64,000 bases of DNA from Myrica gale (Eukaryota > Streptophyta > Magnoliopsida > Fagales > Myricaceae): positions 9,411,001-9,475,000 of the forward strand of contig OZ005621.1 of the NCBI GenBank assembly GCA_963930655.1, written 5' to 3'. Below, piece by piece: positions 14,501 to 24,859 of the stretch (the stretch's first letter is position 1; every line of letters starts with the position of its first letter). The position numbers and the translations under genes are program-made. Under the pieces are notes generated by a model. That model saw only the letters and a list, made by a program, of their open reading frames with translations. It searched no databases and was not told the origin of the DNA.

Positions 14501-17500
14501 GGATCACAAACCTTGCGAAGTCATGCGTGCCAAAAAACTGCACTGGAACTGACCTTCCTCCTGAAATTTTACTTAAACCTTTATGACCACCAATGAGTGA
14601 CTCATCCACAACAATTGCTGGCCACATAGCATGACCTGCAGTAATACAATTGCAAAAAAATTGGTGCAAAATTAAACAGCTAAAACATAAATGTATAAGT
14701 GCACCAAAAGCCAACCAACAGTTAAAAGAACAGAAAAAATGCTATAGATATAATAATAAAGAAGTCTTAAGAACTATTAGCACAAGAGAGAAGCATAACA
14801 ATCGGTGTAAAGGCTAACTCAGCCGCTTACTGAAACCATAGCCTCAAAGGGCTGGGTAGTGCCGCTCTTTTTCAAATAAAGTGAGCCATTAATCCCACAT
14901 GGAGTGAAAAAGGAGGAGCGTGAAGCTAAGTTATATATTGGGAGCTTACTAGGTAAAATTAGGCCTTATAATGATTCAAAAGAGCTTTAAAAACAATCTT
15001 CACGGATGTGGTTAGCGCTTCCTTTGGTCATTACAAATAGTATCAAAGTAGTCGTAGTACCCACCAATGCAAACTTGGTAGGCCTGACAAGCACATCAAG
15101 GGTTTAAGGGGGAGATTGTGAGACCCCTGATCCCACATAGTGGAAAAATGAAGAAATGAGAAGTCAAGTTCCACGTGAGGACCTTACTAGGTAAAATTGG
15201 ATAGTCTAATGATTACAAGGAACTTCAAAAGCAATTTTAACTAGTGTTTTGGAGTTAAAGCACAAATGTGGCTAACCCTTCCTTGGGTTGTTACAAATAA
15301 CCCTACTTATTATCCTTTATCAGTCAAGTAAGCCAACAACAAGTCTTTGTAGCATTGGAGAAAAAAAAAACAGCCGAGCTGCATCTGAAATTGTCTATTC
15401 ACCCGACTTCTCTCTATGCTAAAACGCTAAATCATTTGGGCTAATTGTTTAAATTCAACCTAAAAACCCCCAAGAAAAGGGACCATAAAAGGACATGAAT
15501 TTACAAATCATTTGTGCCTAATACAACCAAAAGTAAAAATCCTATTTAGGCTCATCAGTGCCTTTATGTAACAGCTAAACACAAAACTTCTACATAGCCT
15601 AAGAGGGTGGATGAGGTGCTAAAGTGTTGGAAGAGACAGTTCATCAATCCTTTGGTGATGGCAGTGTGGAAGATACCATTATGCATTTGGTGGAGCTTAT
15701 GGAGGGAGAGAAACGGACGGTGTTTTGAAGATTTGGGGATGCCCTTAGATTGTTTGAAAGGCAAAATGATGCAAACTTTGTTTTTGTGGGCTAATGGGGT
15801 GCGGGGTGCTGGGTTCTCCTTTTGTAGACTTCAGTTATTTTCTCAGTTTTTTAGCCTGTTTGGTGTAGCTGGTTCAGTACAGCCTTTTGTACTGCCCCAC
15901 TTCCTTTTGTTTTGTTTTCTTTTTTTTATCTCAATAAAGTTTTCCTTACTTATAAAAAAAAATTCTACATAAATAGAGAACTAAAATTACCCAATCCACA
16001 TAAATAGTGAGTAGTCATGTCAAGCTAAAAGCAATGGTTTACGAGAATCTATTATAGGAAGTGGAATACACCAAAAGAAGTTCGTTGGGACGTCATCTTC
16101 TTAAATTATGACATTCTAAACCAGTTAAAGCTTCATTTACTTTTTCTTTTAAAGGATTGGTAACTAACCCATGCACCTAGTGCGTCTTGTAACCAGAATC
16201 ACACCCTCCACTTGAAGGAGGGTGCTCGTTGAGCTAGAACTCATCCCCACACTTAAAGCTTTTATACTTTTTTTTTTGATGAATAAGCCAATCTCATTAG
16301 AAAAAGTGAGGACAGTACAAAGGAATATACCGAGAACACTAATCCAATCTTAAAGCTTTTATACTATAACAGATATAACCATTGATTCATACAAGACATT
16401 GTTCATCTATATCATGGAGCCTTGCAAGTAGATGCCAAAATTTGGAGTTATTTGGCGTTACAATAAACTCTTCTCTTCAAAAAGATAAACTATATTAAGA
16501 ATGAAAATCGATAAAAATCTCCCACAAATGACCTGGAACATAATTTATTTACGTACAACAAATGTACAATTAAAATACTCACATGGAAGTCTCATAAAAA
16601 AACTAAGAATCCAAAAGAACAGAAGACCTCGTGTCAATTGACTAAAAGAAAGTTTTACTGGAAGTATTGTGGAAGTAAATAAACATGCATAGTGCTCCAA
16701 ATCAAAATCGTGGCATAACCATACCCCTCCCTATGCTGGTCACTGGATTCCAAAATAGAGTAAAAAGAAGTGCTTCAAATCATTGGTATTTGATTCAGAC
16801 CTATTCTAATAAAGTCACGACCAAGAGATTTTACTAATGGAGCTATATTTTCCATTAAAGATCCAATATGGAACAAAATGCGGCTAATTCACTCAGATAG
16901 CACCTGCTGCAATAGAAATTTCTGAATGGTAGTGACTACTAAAGACAACTTCTTTAGGCCTATCGAAGGACCTCATGAAGGGATTTCCAAAATTACAAGT
17001 AGTAGGTCAGCCTCAAAGGATCAGAGAATTACTCAAGCCAGACTTAGTCTCTGTCCTACCATAGGAGTAGAATCTAAGAATAGACGTATGGACTTTCCCA
17101 GAACCTATGTTGAAAAATCTGTTTACCTGTTTATGCCAAAAAAGTTATGGGGCAAAACTTAAACAATAGTTAAGAAAATGCAGTAAAAAGTGTCTTTCAA
17201 TGTCTGCCTCAAAATAAAATCCTAACACTTTTTTCTAAATCTCTAAGCTTGCAAGAACACAAAAAGATTAAATTTCAAAAAGGAGACAAAAAAAAATTAA
17301 CCACAGACCGGTAAGCTTGGCCCATATGATATCCCCACGCTCAATCTCTTGACAATCATCCAAACTTGCAGCCAACACAACCATCTCATTGTAATCATAG
17401 ACATCACCATCCATACTCTTAACACTGCAACTCAAGCTCAAATGTAGCATCTCTTCATGAGAAACAAAGAATTTAACTTTCTCATTTGAGATAATCAGAT

Positions 17501-18600
17501 CCTCTTCATCACCATCTTCATATTCTACCTGCATTGGCTCATATGAATGTCAAGCTATCAAGACCCAATGTACTAATTCGAATAATCAAAATATTTAAAC
17601 AAATCAATGCTAAAACGAAAATTATAAACATGAGAACCCATACATGATGTTGATTAGTCTCTGGATTGTAGCCCACAACTCGACCAGAATACCAATCGGC
17701 ATCCAATGGCCAATAAACCTGTACCCAACAAACTTACTCTTATTCCATAATTGTTCTTGCTTCAATGTCAATAAGCCAAGGTCGAAATTATAGAATTGAT
17801 AAGAAAACAAAAAAGAGCTTACAAAGTTCTTGCCTGGCATTGTAATCCAATAAAGGTTTTTGGATCAACATTATCGAAACTCAACCTGGTACAGGCACAT
17901 TTAAAGTTGTCCCACATTAATCCAGATTACAGCTGTCCCTAGTGAAATAAACAAAACTTTCAGAGACAATTGCAGTGAATGCCAGTGAATACCTGACCCA
18001 TCTCTTCGTAGAAGGAAAATCGGCCAAAACGTTCTCGCAATTTTCCAAAGAATTACGCTTCCTTTTCCGCGAATGACTAACAACACAATTACCACTATCA
18101 TTATTACGATTACGGGAATCCCTCAATCGCGGCCCATCCAGTTTGCACAAGACGCTAGCGTCCACGCCCAACTTTACCAGCTCACTGCTCCCAACTCTCC
18201 GTTTATTCTTCTTCATGTTCAACAACCTCCCCCCGACATTTTCATGAAGCTCAGAAGTTTCTTGGGCGCGAGAGCATAAAGAATCATAGAAGGAGGAATA
18301 GCGGAATCTCTTGTGGCGGCGCGAGTAGACATGGATAAGAGGGGGTCGCCTATGGAGGAAAGCGGAGGGTTTGTAATCGGGATTCGGGTCGTTGTCGAAA
18401 TCGTTGGCAATGAGCCTGCGGGCTTTTACTTTCTTGGACATGACGTTGGAGGAGCAGCTGGCGCTGATGCTGACGCTGACGCAGCAGCGAGAGGTGGCGG
18501 AGTAGACGTGGTCGAGGGGGAGGTACCGAACGGGAGTGCCCCCGGGGTTGTGGACGTCGACGGTGGTATTGTCTTCCTGGTGCTTTAGAGCGAATGCCAT
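319..18600 (-). CDS. ATX1: Trithorax-type histone H3 lysine-4 methyltransferase, ATX1/ATX2 class (24 exons)
   Basis: The product is a nuclear SET-domain enzyme that methylates histone H3 lysine 4; ATX1/ATX2 relatives control flowering, organ identity and stress genes. Exons, 5' to 3': 17993-18600, 17834-17885, 17644-17718, 17309-17528, 14512-14635, 14281-14385, 13361-13563, 12887-12979, 12447-12544, 11645-11815, 9024-9167, 8753-8800, 7606-7723, 7458-7523, 7318-7379, 7064-7120, 6044-6112, 5747-5945, 4837-5121, 3573-3634, 3404-3481, 920-1015, 538-641, 319-460. They sum to 3279 nt and 1092 aa; the Arabidopsis proteins are about 1060-1080. Domains: Tudor-like region about 203-265, PWWP about 308-370 (GDIIWAKLTGHAMWP), FYRN/FYRC about 470-583, PHD about 616-675 (CSVC, LQCDKC, WLCNLC), extended PHD about 678-790, SET about 932-1045 (GIHGFGIFA, NHSCEPNC, ELTYDYR) and post-SET CYCGFPRC. 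The start is the first in-frame ATG. Intron 2 has a GC donor, and LINEs sit in several introns. Confidence 0.95.
1644..2264 (-). mobile_element. 5'-truncated L1-type LINE in ATX intron 21
   Basis: A poly-T run at the low-coordinate end is the poly-A tail of an element in the same orientation as ATX. The minus strand encodes the C-terminal part of a plant LINE reverse transcriptase, including its cysteine/histidine zinc-binding region (KILTTDNLRQRG, WCFLC, HVLLHCPLARGLW). A perfect 16-bp target duplication, GAGAGGGGAGATAGAT, lies at 1628-1643 and 2265-2280, so both ends are exact. The coding part still reads openly over about 200 codons, which suggests a fairly young insertion. Confidence 0.9.
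5547..5584. repeat. (GA)n microsatellite in ATX intron 18
   Basis: An almost pure run of alternating G and A of about 36 bp lies in the intron between exons 18 and 19 of ATX, a likely length-variable marker. Confidence 0.8.
6510..6527 (-). mobile_element. Minimal LINE insertion of about 18 bp
   Basis: A poly-T run followed by GATAAGTCT matches the extreme 3' end of the larger LINE copies here (poly-T then GATAAGTAA). It is flanked by near-identical 13-bp copies, GAAGAGTTCAGAT (6497-6509) and GAAGAGTTCGGAT (6528-6540). This looks like target-primed insertion that aborted after copying only the tail. Confidence 0.65.
7812..8423 (-). mobile_element. 5'-truncated L1-type LINE in ATX intron 12
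   Basis: The minus strand encodes a degraded LINE reverse-transcriptase C-terminus (WCYLCKSNGESMDHLFLHC, then WRERNNKCFED) and ends in a poly-A tail. A 16-bp target duplication, ACAAAATGAGTAAGAA, lies at 7796-7811 and 8424-8439. It is the same family as the copy at 1644-2264 and also lies in the sense orientation relative to ATX. Several stops and frame changes show it cannot be translated. Confidence 0.88.
9640..10876 (+). mobile_element. 5'-truncated L1-type LINE, longest RT-bearing copy here, in ATX intron 10
   Basis: About 1.24 kb encodes the region after the RT core (RLVVGNGCRVRFWHDVWRGD, LVWRGAKDGVFTVK), then the zinc-binding region (WCYLCKRDSESVDHVLLHC) and the conserved WWCLWRERNSRCFED segment. 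It ends in an AATAAA-like signal and an A run. It is antisense to ATX. The reading is split by at least three stops or frame changes. I could not find a convincing target duplication, so the left edge is approximate. Confidence 0.82.
12561..12746 (-). mobile_element. LINE 3'-end fragment beside the ATX exon 9 splice acceptor
   Basis: Poly-T followed by GATAAGTAAGCCAATCTTA marks the tail of a short LINE copy of about 186 bp, in the sense orientation relative to ATX. Its target duplication is old and imperfect: ATCTGAACCCCTCAGAA near 12543-12559 and ATCTGAACCCATTCAGAA near 12746-12763. The duplicated target contains the 3' splice site of ATX exon 9, so two look-alike acceptors now lie about 200 bp apart. 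Confidence 0.8.
15597..15962 (+). mobile_element. 5'-truncated LINE in ATX intron 4
   Basis: It encodes only the last part of the LINE polyprotein ([18 protein letters not shown]) followed by 3' UTR, an AATAAA signal and a poly-A tail. Flanking TTCTACATA at 15588-15596 and 15963-15971 is a probable 9-bp target duplication. It is antisense to ATX and very similar to the copy at 40039-40333, so the two belong to one recently active subfamily. Confidence 0.82.
16269..16348 (-). mobile_element. Short LINE 3'-end insertion of 80 bp in ATX intron 4
   Basis: Poly-T then GATGAATAAGCCAATCTCA is the tail of the same LINE family as the copy at 1644. A perfect 17-bp target duplication, CTTAAAGCTTTTATACT, lies at 16252-16268 and 16349-16365. 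No coding sequence remains. Confidence 0.85.
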
Positions 18601-18926
18601 GGACTTAAGGGGGCCTGGGGGGAAGCGATCGAGGAGAGAGCAAAAGCAAAAGTAATCCGCCTCACTTTTGCTCCCTCTCGCCCTCTCGCTGTCACTCCCA
18701 AACACTCTAGAACGGAATGGAACGACAATGGAGTGAAGTATCTTCCCGAGGGTAACGAAATTTTGCGTAAGGAGGGTGGATTAGGGATTTAAAGAAGTTG
18801 ACAAGGATGGGGATCGGTATTTGGTGGGAGGGTTTTGGCCAAACTATCGGTTTCCCGCCGTGTGGCACGAGGGGATAGAGATTGAAGTCGCTCCAGCGGC
18901 GCTGAAACATAGTTGCATTAATAAAA
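18601..18926 (-). promoter_or_regulatory. ATX 5' UTR and proximal promoter
   Basis: Upstream of the ATG at 18600 the transcribed strand is rich in GA/GC tracts, as is common in plant 5' leaders. An in-frame open stretch reaches 18705 but has no ATG, which supports 18600 as the start. A separate 67-codon frame with an ATG at 18910 ends at 18707 and could act as an upstream ORF if it lies in the mRNA. I see no clear TATA box. Confidence 0.45.
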
Positions 18927-19268
18927 GGGAAATATTAAATAGATTTACAACATTTTTTCGATTTAATCACTAAATTTTATTTTTTACTAAATGATCACTG
19001 AGAATATATATTTGTGACGATTTGATCTTTCTGTCAAACCTCAATTAAATTTTTAACCGGAATAACGGTCGATCGGTTTGTTTACTATTACGGTAATTGT
19101 AAATTGTAGCGGTCGACTGTGTTCTATTTTGTTAAAAATTAACAGATGTTTGACGAAAAGACTAAATCGTCACAACTATATATTCTTAGTGACCATTTAG
19201 TAAAAAAATGAAACATAGTGATAAAATCGTAAAAGTGTTGTGAACTTAGTGACCAAATTGCATATTCC
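18927..19268. mobile_element. Fold-back MITE immediately upstream of ATX
   Basis: Two long imperfect inverted arms of about 130-150 bp flank a central region that contains GGTCGATCGG. The left arm has CGATTTAATCACTAAATTTT and the right arm carries its diverged complement near 19170-19235. The ends resemble GGGAATAT. There is no coding capacity. It lies about 330 bp upstream of the ATX start codon and so may overlap the promoter. Confidence 0.65.
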
Positions 19269-19389
19269 CATACTAAAACTAGCACCGTATTTTTTTTTCT
19301 TGGAAAGGAACATGTAGATTTTTATTTGAAAAATTGCAGATTTGATGTGTTTTATCCCATTTTAGAATCAAGATATGTTCCTCTAAAAT

Positions 19390-19530
19390 TTACATGGTGT
19401 TTGGAAATAAAATTTTAATAAAAAGTTTGGGTATTTAAAATTTTTTGTATGAAATTTGGTGAAAAAGTAATGAGAGAGAAATTTTTGTAATGATTATAAA
19501 ATTTTAGAGTGTTTAAAGAGATGTAGTTCC
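19390..19530. repeat. Degraded MITE of the GGGCATGTTTG-like family
   Basis: This segment contains the phrase GGTGAAAAAGTAATGAGAGAGA with flanking TTGGGTATT, shared with copies at 26500, 60593 and 63205. The ends are eroded. The surrounding bases 19269-19790 show nothing else I can identify. Confidence 0.5.
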
Positions 19531-19789
19531 TCCATATGTGAATTCAAGACCTCTCCTATTTTTCTGTATGTCTGAAAACGAAAAATACTTACGGGCCAAT
19601 CTTAGGGCACAGAAAATACCTGGAGATCTTCACCCTAGTTTCTTCAAAAATGTGAGTTTCTCAAAGAATAACTTTTTAGAAAACCTTCTGCCATAATTTA
19701 TACTTGATGGACCTCAATAATTCGCATCCACTAAATTTAAACTTATCTACTAATTCCATAAAAGTCTTAAGAACTACTCTAAACTCAAT

Positions 19790-20240
19790 AGAGTCTAAGG
19801 TTGAACAGAACTGGACCATAGACCGGACCGGACCAGTCCGAATTTGTGGTCTTAGTGGTTCAAATTCTGTTCGGTCCGAACAGGATTTGAAAAATCGATT
19901 ATATCCGATCCAGTCCAGGCCTTCTGGGATCCTGCTGGACCGGACCAAACTCGATTTATTAATTTAATACAAACTTTAAACTTAAAAAATAAAAACCTTA
20001 AGTCAAAACTATGCGTTTTGACGCCCTCCTAGTCCCTTTTCACCTTCTCCTTATAAATTAAGTCATCCATTTCACCTGATTTATAAAAAAAAAGTTAGGA
20101 AAAAAATAAAAAACTTAAGAGAAAAACTAGTCTAGACCAGACCAGACAGTCTGATCCTTCATTTTAAGTACAATCGAAAATTCGATCCGACAGGATTCCT
20201 ATCTAAAAATCGGATCAAATTTCTGATTATGCAACCCTAA
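19790..20240. repeat. Unclassified repeat with ACCGGACC/GGTCCG motifs
   Basis: Clusters of ACCGGACCGGACC and CGGTCCG near 19815-19945 and GACCAGACCAGAC near 20135-20150 form loose inverted complements around an AT-rich centre, ending near GCAACCCTAA. This resembles a non-autonomous DNA transposon, but I cannot fix its ends or family. Confidence 0.3.
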
Positions 20241-20729
20241 TAGAGTCTAACGGGTAGAGAACATTTTGGAGGGAAGCATCACAGATGCATTCACTTCGTT
20301 CTTATTTATGCAATTTACCGAGTTGGGTGACATCCGGCTTTCTGGTGTATCCTCGTCAAACTATGGGGAGGGAAGAGTTGCATTGCTTTTTGCGTTTTGA
20401 CAAAATCAACTATTTTTCTAATTTGTTTAATTCACATTCAAAAAGGCCCACAAGATTTTTATTTTAAAATGCCATGTTATAAGACGTGTCCTGAGATCAC
20501 CACGTAAGTATTCTCCATCTTCAGATAGACGACAAATCACGAGAGGCCTCGAATCCTCGAATGGAGGAACCACATCCTAAAATCTAAATTTTAGAAGCAC
20601 GTGTCATGATCCCAAAATGGCATAAAGCACAATTATGTAATGTCCAATTTTTTTTCTTTTTCTGGTTTTAATTGTTTTTGGTAACTAACTTGATTTGTTA
20701 GCAGAGAGATGGAAGAAAAAGTGAACAGA

Positions 20730-21205
20730 TAAATGATTGATAAAAAGTCATAGTTAGTCCTTATTTATAAGCTAAAATCAATTTCGTACATACAACAATA
20801 AAACGACGATTTACGTTTTTTATCTTTTGGAAATCATGAATGTATGCCTCATAGTTAAATCAGGCATTAAGTCAGGCGAAAAAAACATATAAAATGACTG
20901 AAATGTCTATCAAAGACAAAATCTTAAAAAATAACAAAATTTAAGAAATAAATTAGAAATGAATAGATTATTGAATAGAGTTTCAACATTTTTATTTAAA
21001 AAATATTTCTTTTTAATATTTTTAATAATTTTGTCTTGGAAGGGTATTTCGGTCATTTTTTATAATTTTTTCGTCTGACTTAATGCTTAATTTGGCAGAG
21101 GGCATACATTGATGATTCTCAAAAGATAAAAGACATAAATCTCCGTTTTGATAGTTGCGGATACAAAATTGATTTAACAAATAAATACGGGTTAATTATG
21201 ACTTT
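20730..21205. mobile_element. Fold-back MITE with long inverted arms
   Basis: The left half (GTATGCCTCATAGTTAAATC and flanking bases, 20740-20920) reappears as diverged inverted complement on the right (near 21030-21190, around GAGGGCATACATTGATGATT). The centre is AT-rich. Arms are about 190 bp. There is no ORF of note. Confidence 0.65.
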
Positions 21206-21744
21206 TTCCTAAATTGATTTGTATGAAATTTTTATGTTTATTGTAATAGAAATAGATGATTTGACAGAAAAAGAAAGACTATTTTATAATATTTTATTAG
21301 GCCAAAACACAAACACCAAAATAAATTATAAACTCAAAACTGTAGGAGCGGCTCCTCTATCATTTAGGAACTTCCATCTTCCTTCAAAACGGGGGAGAAA
21401 ACCATGCCCATAAAATGAAAAACCTGAAGAATGGCATACATTCGTTTTGTACTAAAAATAGGTTTAATAAAAAACAAAACTAGAGAAGTAGGTGTGTTCA
21501 TTATTGGTCAGAATTGTGTTCAAAGATTTGCAATGATGATATGAGCAATAAATTATTTTAGCTTTAATAACGTACGGAATCTTGCTGTTACTGTTGAATA
21601 TCATGGATGAGGTATTAGTTGAGGTAGTTTATTGTCTAAAAATGGAGAATGAGAAATATTTAGAAATTCGATAACTCGCATATTATTGGTGGGGGAGGAA
21701 CCGGATGAGGCGTTTTCAGGTATGTTCAAATGACTACTACATAT

Positions 21745-22030
21745 GGCTTATATTACTCTGTTGCTGCTTGCTGATGTGGCTGCTGATCACACTGAAAGCA
21801 TCTGAGCTGGAAGATAGATGAGCGGGAAGTTAGTTTTAATCTGTACAATGCTGCTTATGTATACACGATCATCTACATTAACTAGAAATCAATACATAAT
21901 GAAACTAACTGAAACAATAGTCTAACAGAATACAAACTAACGTCCAGTTCATCTATCCTCCAGCTAAGCTCGCTTCCAGTGTGATCAGCAGCCACATCAG
22001 CAAGCAACAACAGAGTAAAATAACTCTAAA
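21745..22030. mobile_element. Fold-back element with 80-90 bp inverted arms
   Basis: The left arm beginning ACTCTGTTGCTGCTTGCTGA (about 21755) is matched by an inverted copy ending TCAGCAAGCAACAACAGAGT (about 21997-22016), with high identity through the GTGGCTGCTGATCACACT core. The strong arm identity points to a recent element. Bases 22031-22790 to its right show nothing recognisable apart from a short direct repeat around CTATTACTTTTTGCCTAAAT. Confidence 0.65.
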
Positions 22031-22793
22031 AGCTTACGTAGGAACAAGACTTTGTTCTTAAGGAAGTAAAGATTAAACGAAAAACATTACATTTGTCCTC
22101 TGCACTGAGTAGTGCGAGTTGTGTCTTTGTTCATTATTGTTTTTTTTAACCTATACAATAGCAATCAGTTTGTTATGTCCAGTTCTTATGGACGTTCATG
22201 TGGTTTTTTCAAATAGTATGACTCCGCCATGTGTGAGCATGGCAAGAGAATGATGAGGCAACTGTGAGAGAGGCACTAGAAGCTATATAACAAGTCGATT
22301 AAGTATGAATTAATGCTGAAAAAAGAGATTGCAAATCATGAAGCTTTGAAGAAGGAAAAATCTGTGTGACATTGTTCAAAAATTTATATACGACAAGTTG
22401 CACAAGACGTATACGCTAGCATTGCCTCTGTGATGGGTTTATTTGTACTTATTTTTGCTAATGGAGTTAGTGCAGTTTTGGAACGCTATGCATGCCTTGA
22501 GTGTCATCTTAGTATTGCAAGAATATGTATATGATTTGAGTTGGATCTTCAGAATGAGCATAAAAGAAACCAACGGCAATTTATGTAATTGCCCTGACTC
22601 TCAATTAAAGAGATGTGCATGTTCGATTTCTCTGTCATTTGACAGTCTATGTAACTTAAAAGGTGTAGTATCTATTACTTTTTGCCTAAATATACACTAT
22701 CTATAACTTTGCCTCAAATTATATACACATTTCCAGACGTGGTAAATTATATACACTATATCTATTACTTTTTGCCTAAATATGCTTCATGTG

Positions 22794-22919
22794 GTTGATT
22801 TCCCTCCACATGAAGCATTCACCATTGGTGGGACAAACAGCGTGAGAGGTTATGAAGAAGGTTCTGTGGGCTCTGGCCGATCTTATGCGGTTGGTTCAGG
22901 AGAAATTTCTTTTCCCATG
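22794..22919 (+). pseudogene. Orphan exon of an OEP80/TOC75-V type outer-envelope beta-barrel protein
   Basis: One open segment of 42 codons reads like the conserved barrel region of plastid outer-envelope Omp85 proteins (OEP80 and its truncated relatives): [17 protein letters not shown], then [17 protein letters not shown]. It ends at a plausible donor, ATG|GTCAGT. I find no neighbouring exons of this family on either side, including the downstream part that normally carries FADYG and the C-terminal strand. It is therefore probably a captured or relic exon. The reading frame itself is intact. Confidence 0.7.
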
Positions 22920-23022
22920 GTCAGTGGTATTGTCTTTCTTTCTTGTTTTTTGTGAATGTGAATGTGAATTTGTTTTGGGGGGTTGGTTTTGGGGGGCGGG
23001 GGGATGTGGAGGGTTTGGTGTT

Positions 23023-23074
23023 TTGAAGTAGCATTCTCGGCTACTACCAAGGCATTGAAGTAGCATTCTCGGCT
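23023..23074. repeat. Short direct duplication
   Basis: GAAGTAGCATTCTCGGCTAC occurs twice, 12 bases apart. The surrounding 22920-24380 region holds no gene I can recognise; it includes a GC-rich patch near 23970-24000 (GGGGGTTCGGGGGCAATGCC) of unknown origin. Confidence 0.6.
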
Positions 23075-24399
23075 ACATGGGGAATATTTTGATGTATTCA
23101 TGTCAATTTTCAAAATTACTTAGACTGCATTATAGTCATTGGTTTGGATTTACCATTTGTAACCATTTAGCTGAGGTTTTCAGTTATAAAAAAAACATTT
23201 AGCTGAGGTTTGATATAAAAAAAAACCATTTGGATATATACACCTCTAACTACTCAGTAGAACTTCACTATGCCATTACAGTACAATTTTTAAGTTAATG
23301 ACAAGCAAATTACTCCTCTTGCAAGAGAGAGAGGGCTTGCAAGAGGGAGAGAGAAAACAAAGAAAAATGAAATTGGCTTCCAAAGTTATGTCACAAAGTA
23401 GCCTAAAGATTGGTGTCAGTAGATATCAAAGCTTACAGATACACTTTTGTCTAGTAATTAACTAAGTTTGCTGTTAATTTTATATACATTTTTCTGGCTT
23501 CTGTGACTTCAGAGTAATTCAGGGACCAAAGCCAAAGAGGATCTTGCTGCTGCAACGCATGCGGTGCAGGTTTGGTCTTACAATAACAGCTCTTAATCGC
23601 CTAACCATGCTAGGTTTGTCTCTGTTATCCTCTTATGTTTGTGCTATGATATTTCAACTGATGGGGTCTTACACAATATCCTCTCTGTCACTTGACAATG
23701 CAACTTGGGTGTATATTTGGGAATAAGATCTGATTTAAGACAACTCTTTTTACGAGCCTTGTCATTCCTGCCCCAGATGGGTGGAGCAAGACTGAATACT
23801 TGTGTAACATTATCAATTTTGACCTTCAAAAACTGAAAACTTGTTAATATTGTTTGACTAGATAAAATTAAGTGTTTTACGGTTTAAATTGAGATTTTTT
23901 GTGAGGCTAAGTCCATGGAGCGAAGGCTTGGGCCGATAGCCGGAGCGCTCATGGACAAGCCTGTCTTGATGGGGGTTCGGGGGCAATGCCCCGGTGGAAA
24001 TTTTTTGACCCGTTTTATCTAGAGTTGCTTATAGCCTTATATACAAGTAGATATGTTGTTTACATAAATCTTTTGTTTATTTCTATTTTTCATGTGATAT
24101 TTATTTTCTATTACAGAAATTCAAGATAGAGGAAGTTGATGTGTCAAAAGAGGAAGATTTTAATTGGTCTTTGCTTATTGTGTTGTATTTGAATATTTTA
24201 GTCGGTCCTTGCGTATTGTTATTTTATATTAGAAATTTGTTACTTTTTAGATTACTTTAGAGATTCTTGTGTTTGTTGTAAAATATTATTAATCAATGAT
24301 GAAATATATTTTGTTTTACTATCCTTACTCTTTAATTTTTTACATCCAATGAATTATGGTTATTAAAATAAATTTGTATTACCGATTAGGAAAATATAA

Positions 24400-24705
24400 G
24401 AAAAAAACTAGTGGTGTTTTAAAAATGTTGGCACCTGAAAAAAAAACCGTTGGCACAGACCTTTAGCGAGTTATACCAACATTTTCACAAAACGCTGCGG
24501 AAATGTAAAATTGTGTTCGGGTCTATAGCGGCGGGCGCGACCGCCGCTATAGACCCTCGGTCTTCACCAGCGGTCGCGCAAACCGCTGTTGTATATCTAT
24601 TGCAACAAAGATATCGCGACCGCCGCTAAAAAATCGCTGCTATAGGCCAAAATGACCTATAGCAGCGGTCACCGACCCTGCTATAGACCTTTTTTTTTTG
24701 TAGTG
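24400..24705. mobile_element. CACTA-like element terminus with GC-rich palindromes
   Basis: The segment ends in a T run followed by TTGTAGTG, the complement of the CACTACAA terminus typical of CACTA elements. Inside are repeated units related to CCGCTATAGACC and GCGGTCGCG, including a perfect 16-bp palindrome (24519-24534 with 24541-24556). Such sub-terminal repeats are usual for CACTA transposase binding. I did not find a matching left end in the spacer, so this may be a solo or truncated end. Confidence 0.5.
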
Positions 24706-24859
24706 ATATCTCAAGTCAAAAGGAAAAGGTGTGAATGTTTCATCGAGTAATGATGAGTAAAAAATAGCAGTGATGATGAGAATTCTTCAGAAGAAGAATG
24801 AATAGGTAAATTTCATGGCTTTTGTAGCTAGTATTGATGATTTATTTTTGCAGGAAATT

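Noticed and set aside
18313-18588. Glycine/alanine/valine-rich plus-strand ORF
   Set aside because: It is the complement of ATX exon 1, which has strong family similarity on the minus strand.
18601-18705. 35-codon N-terminal extension of the ATX protein
   Set aside because: The in-frame stretch begins with GTG, not ATG. The first in-frame ATG is at 18600 and the conserved N-terminal region follows it.
23505-23575. Exon-like open segment reading KAKEDLAAATHAVQ with possible splice sites
   Set aside because: It is too short and I recognise no family; no adjoining exons were found.
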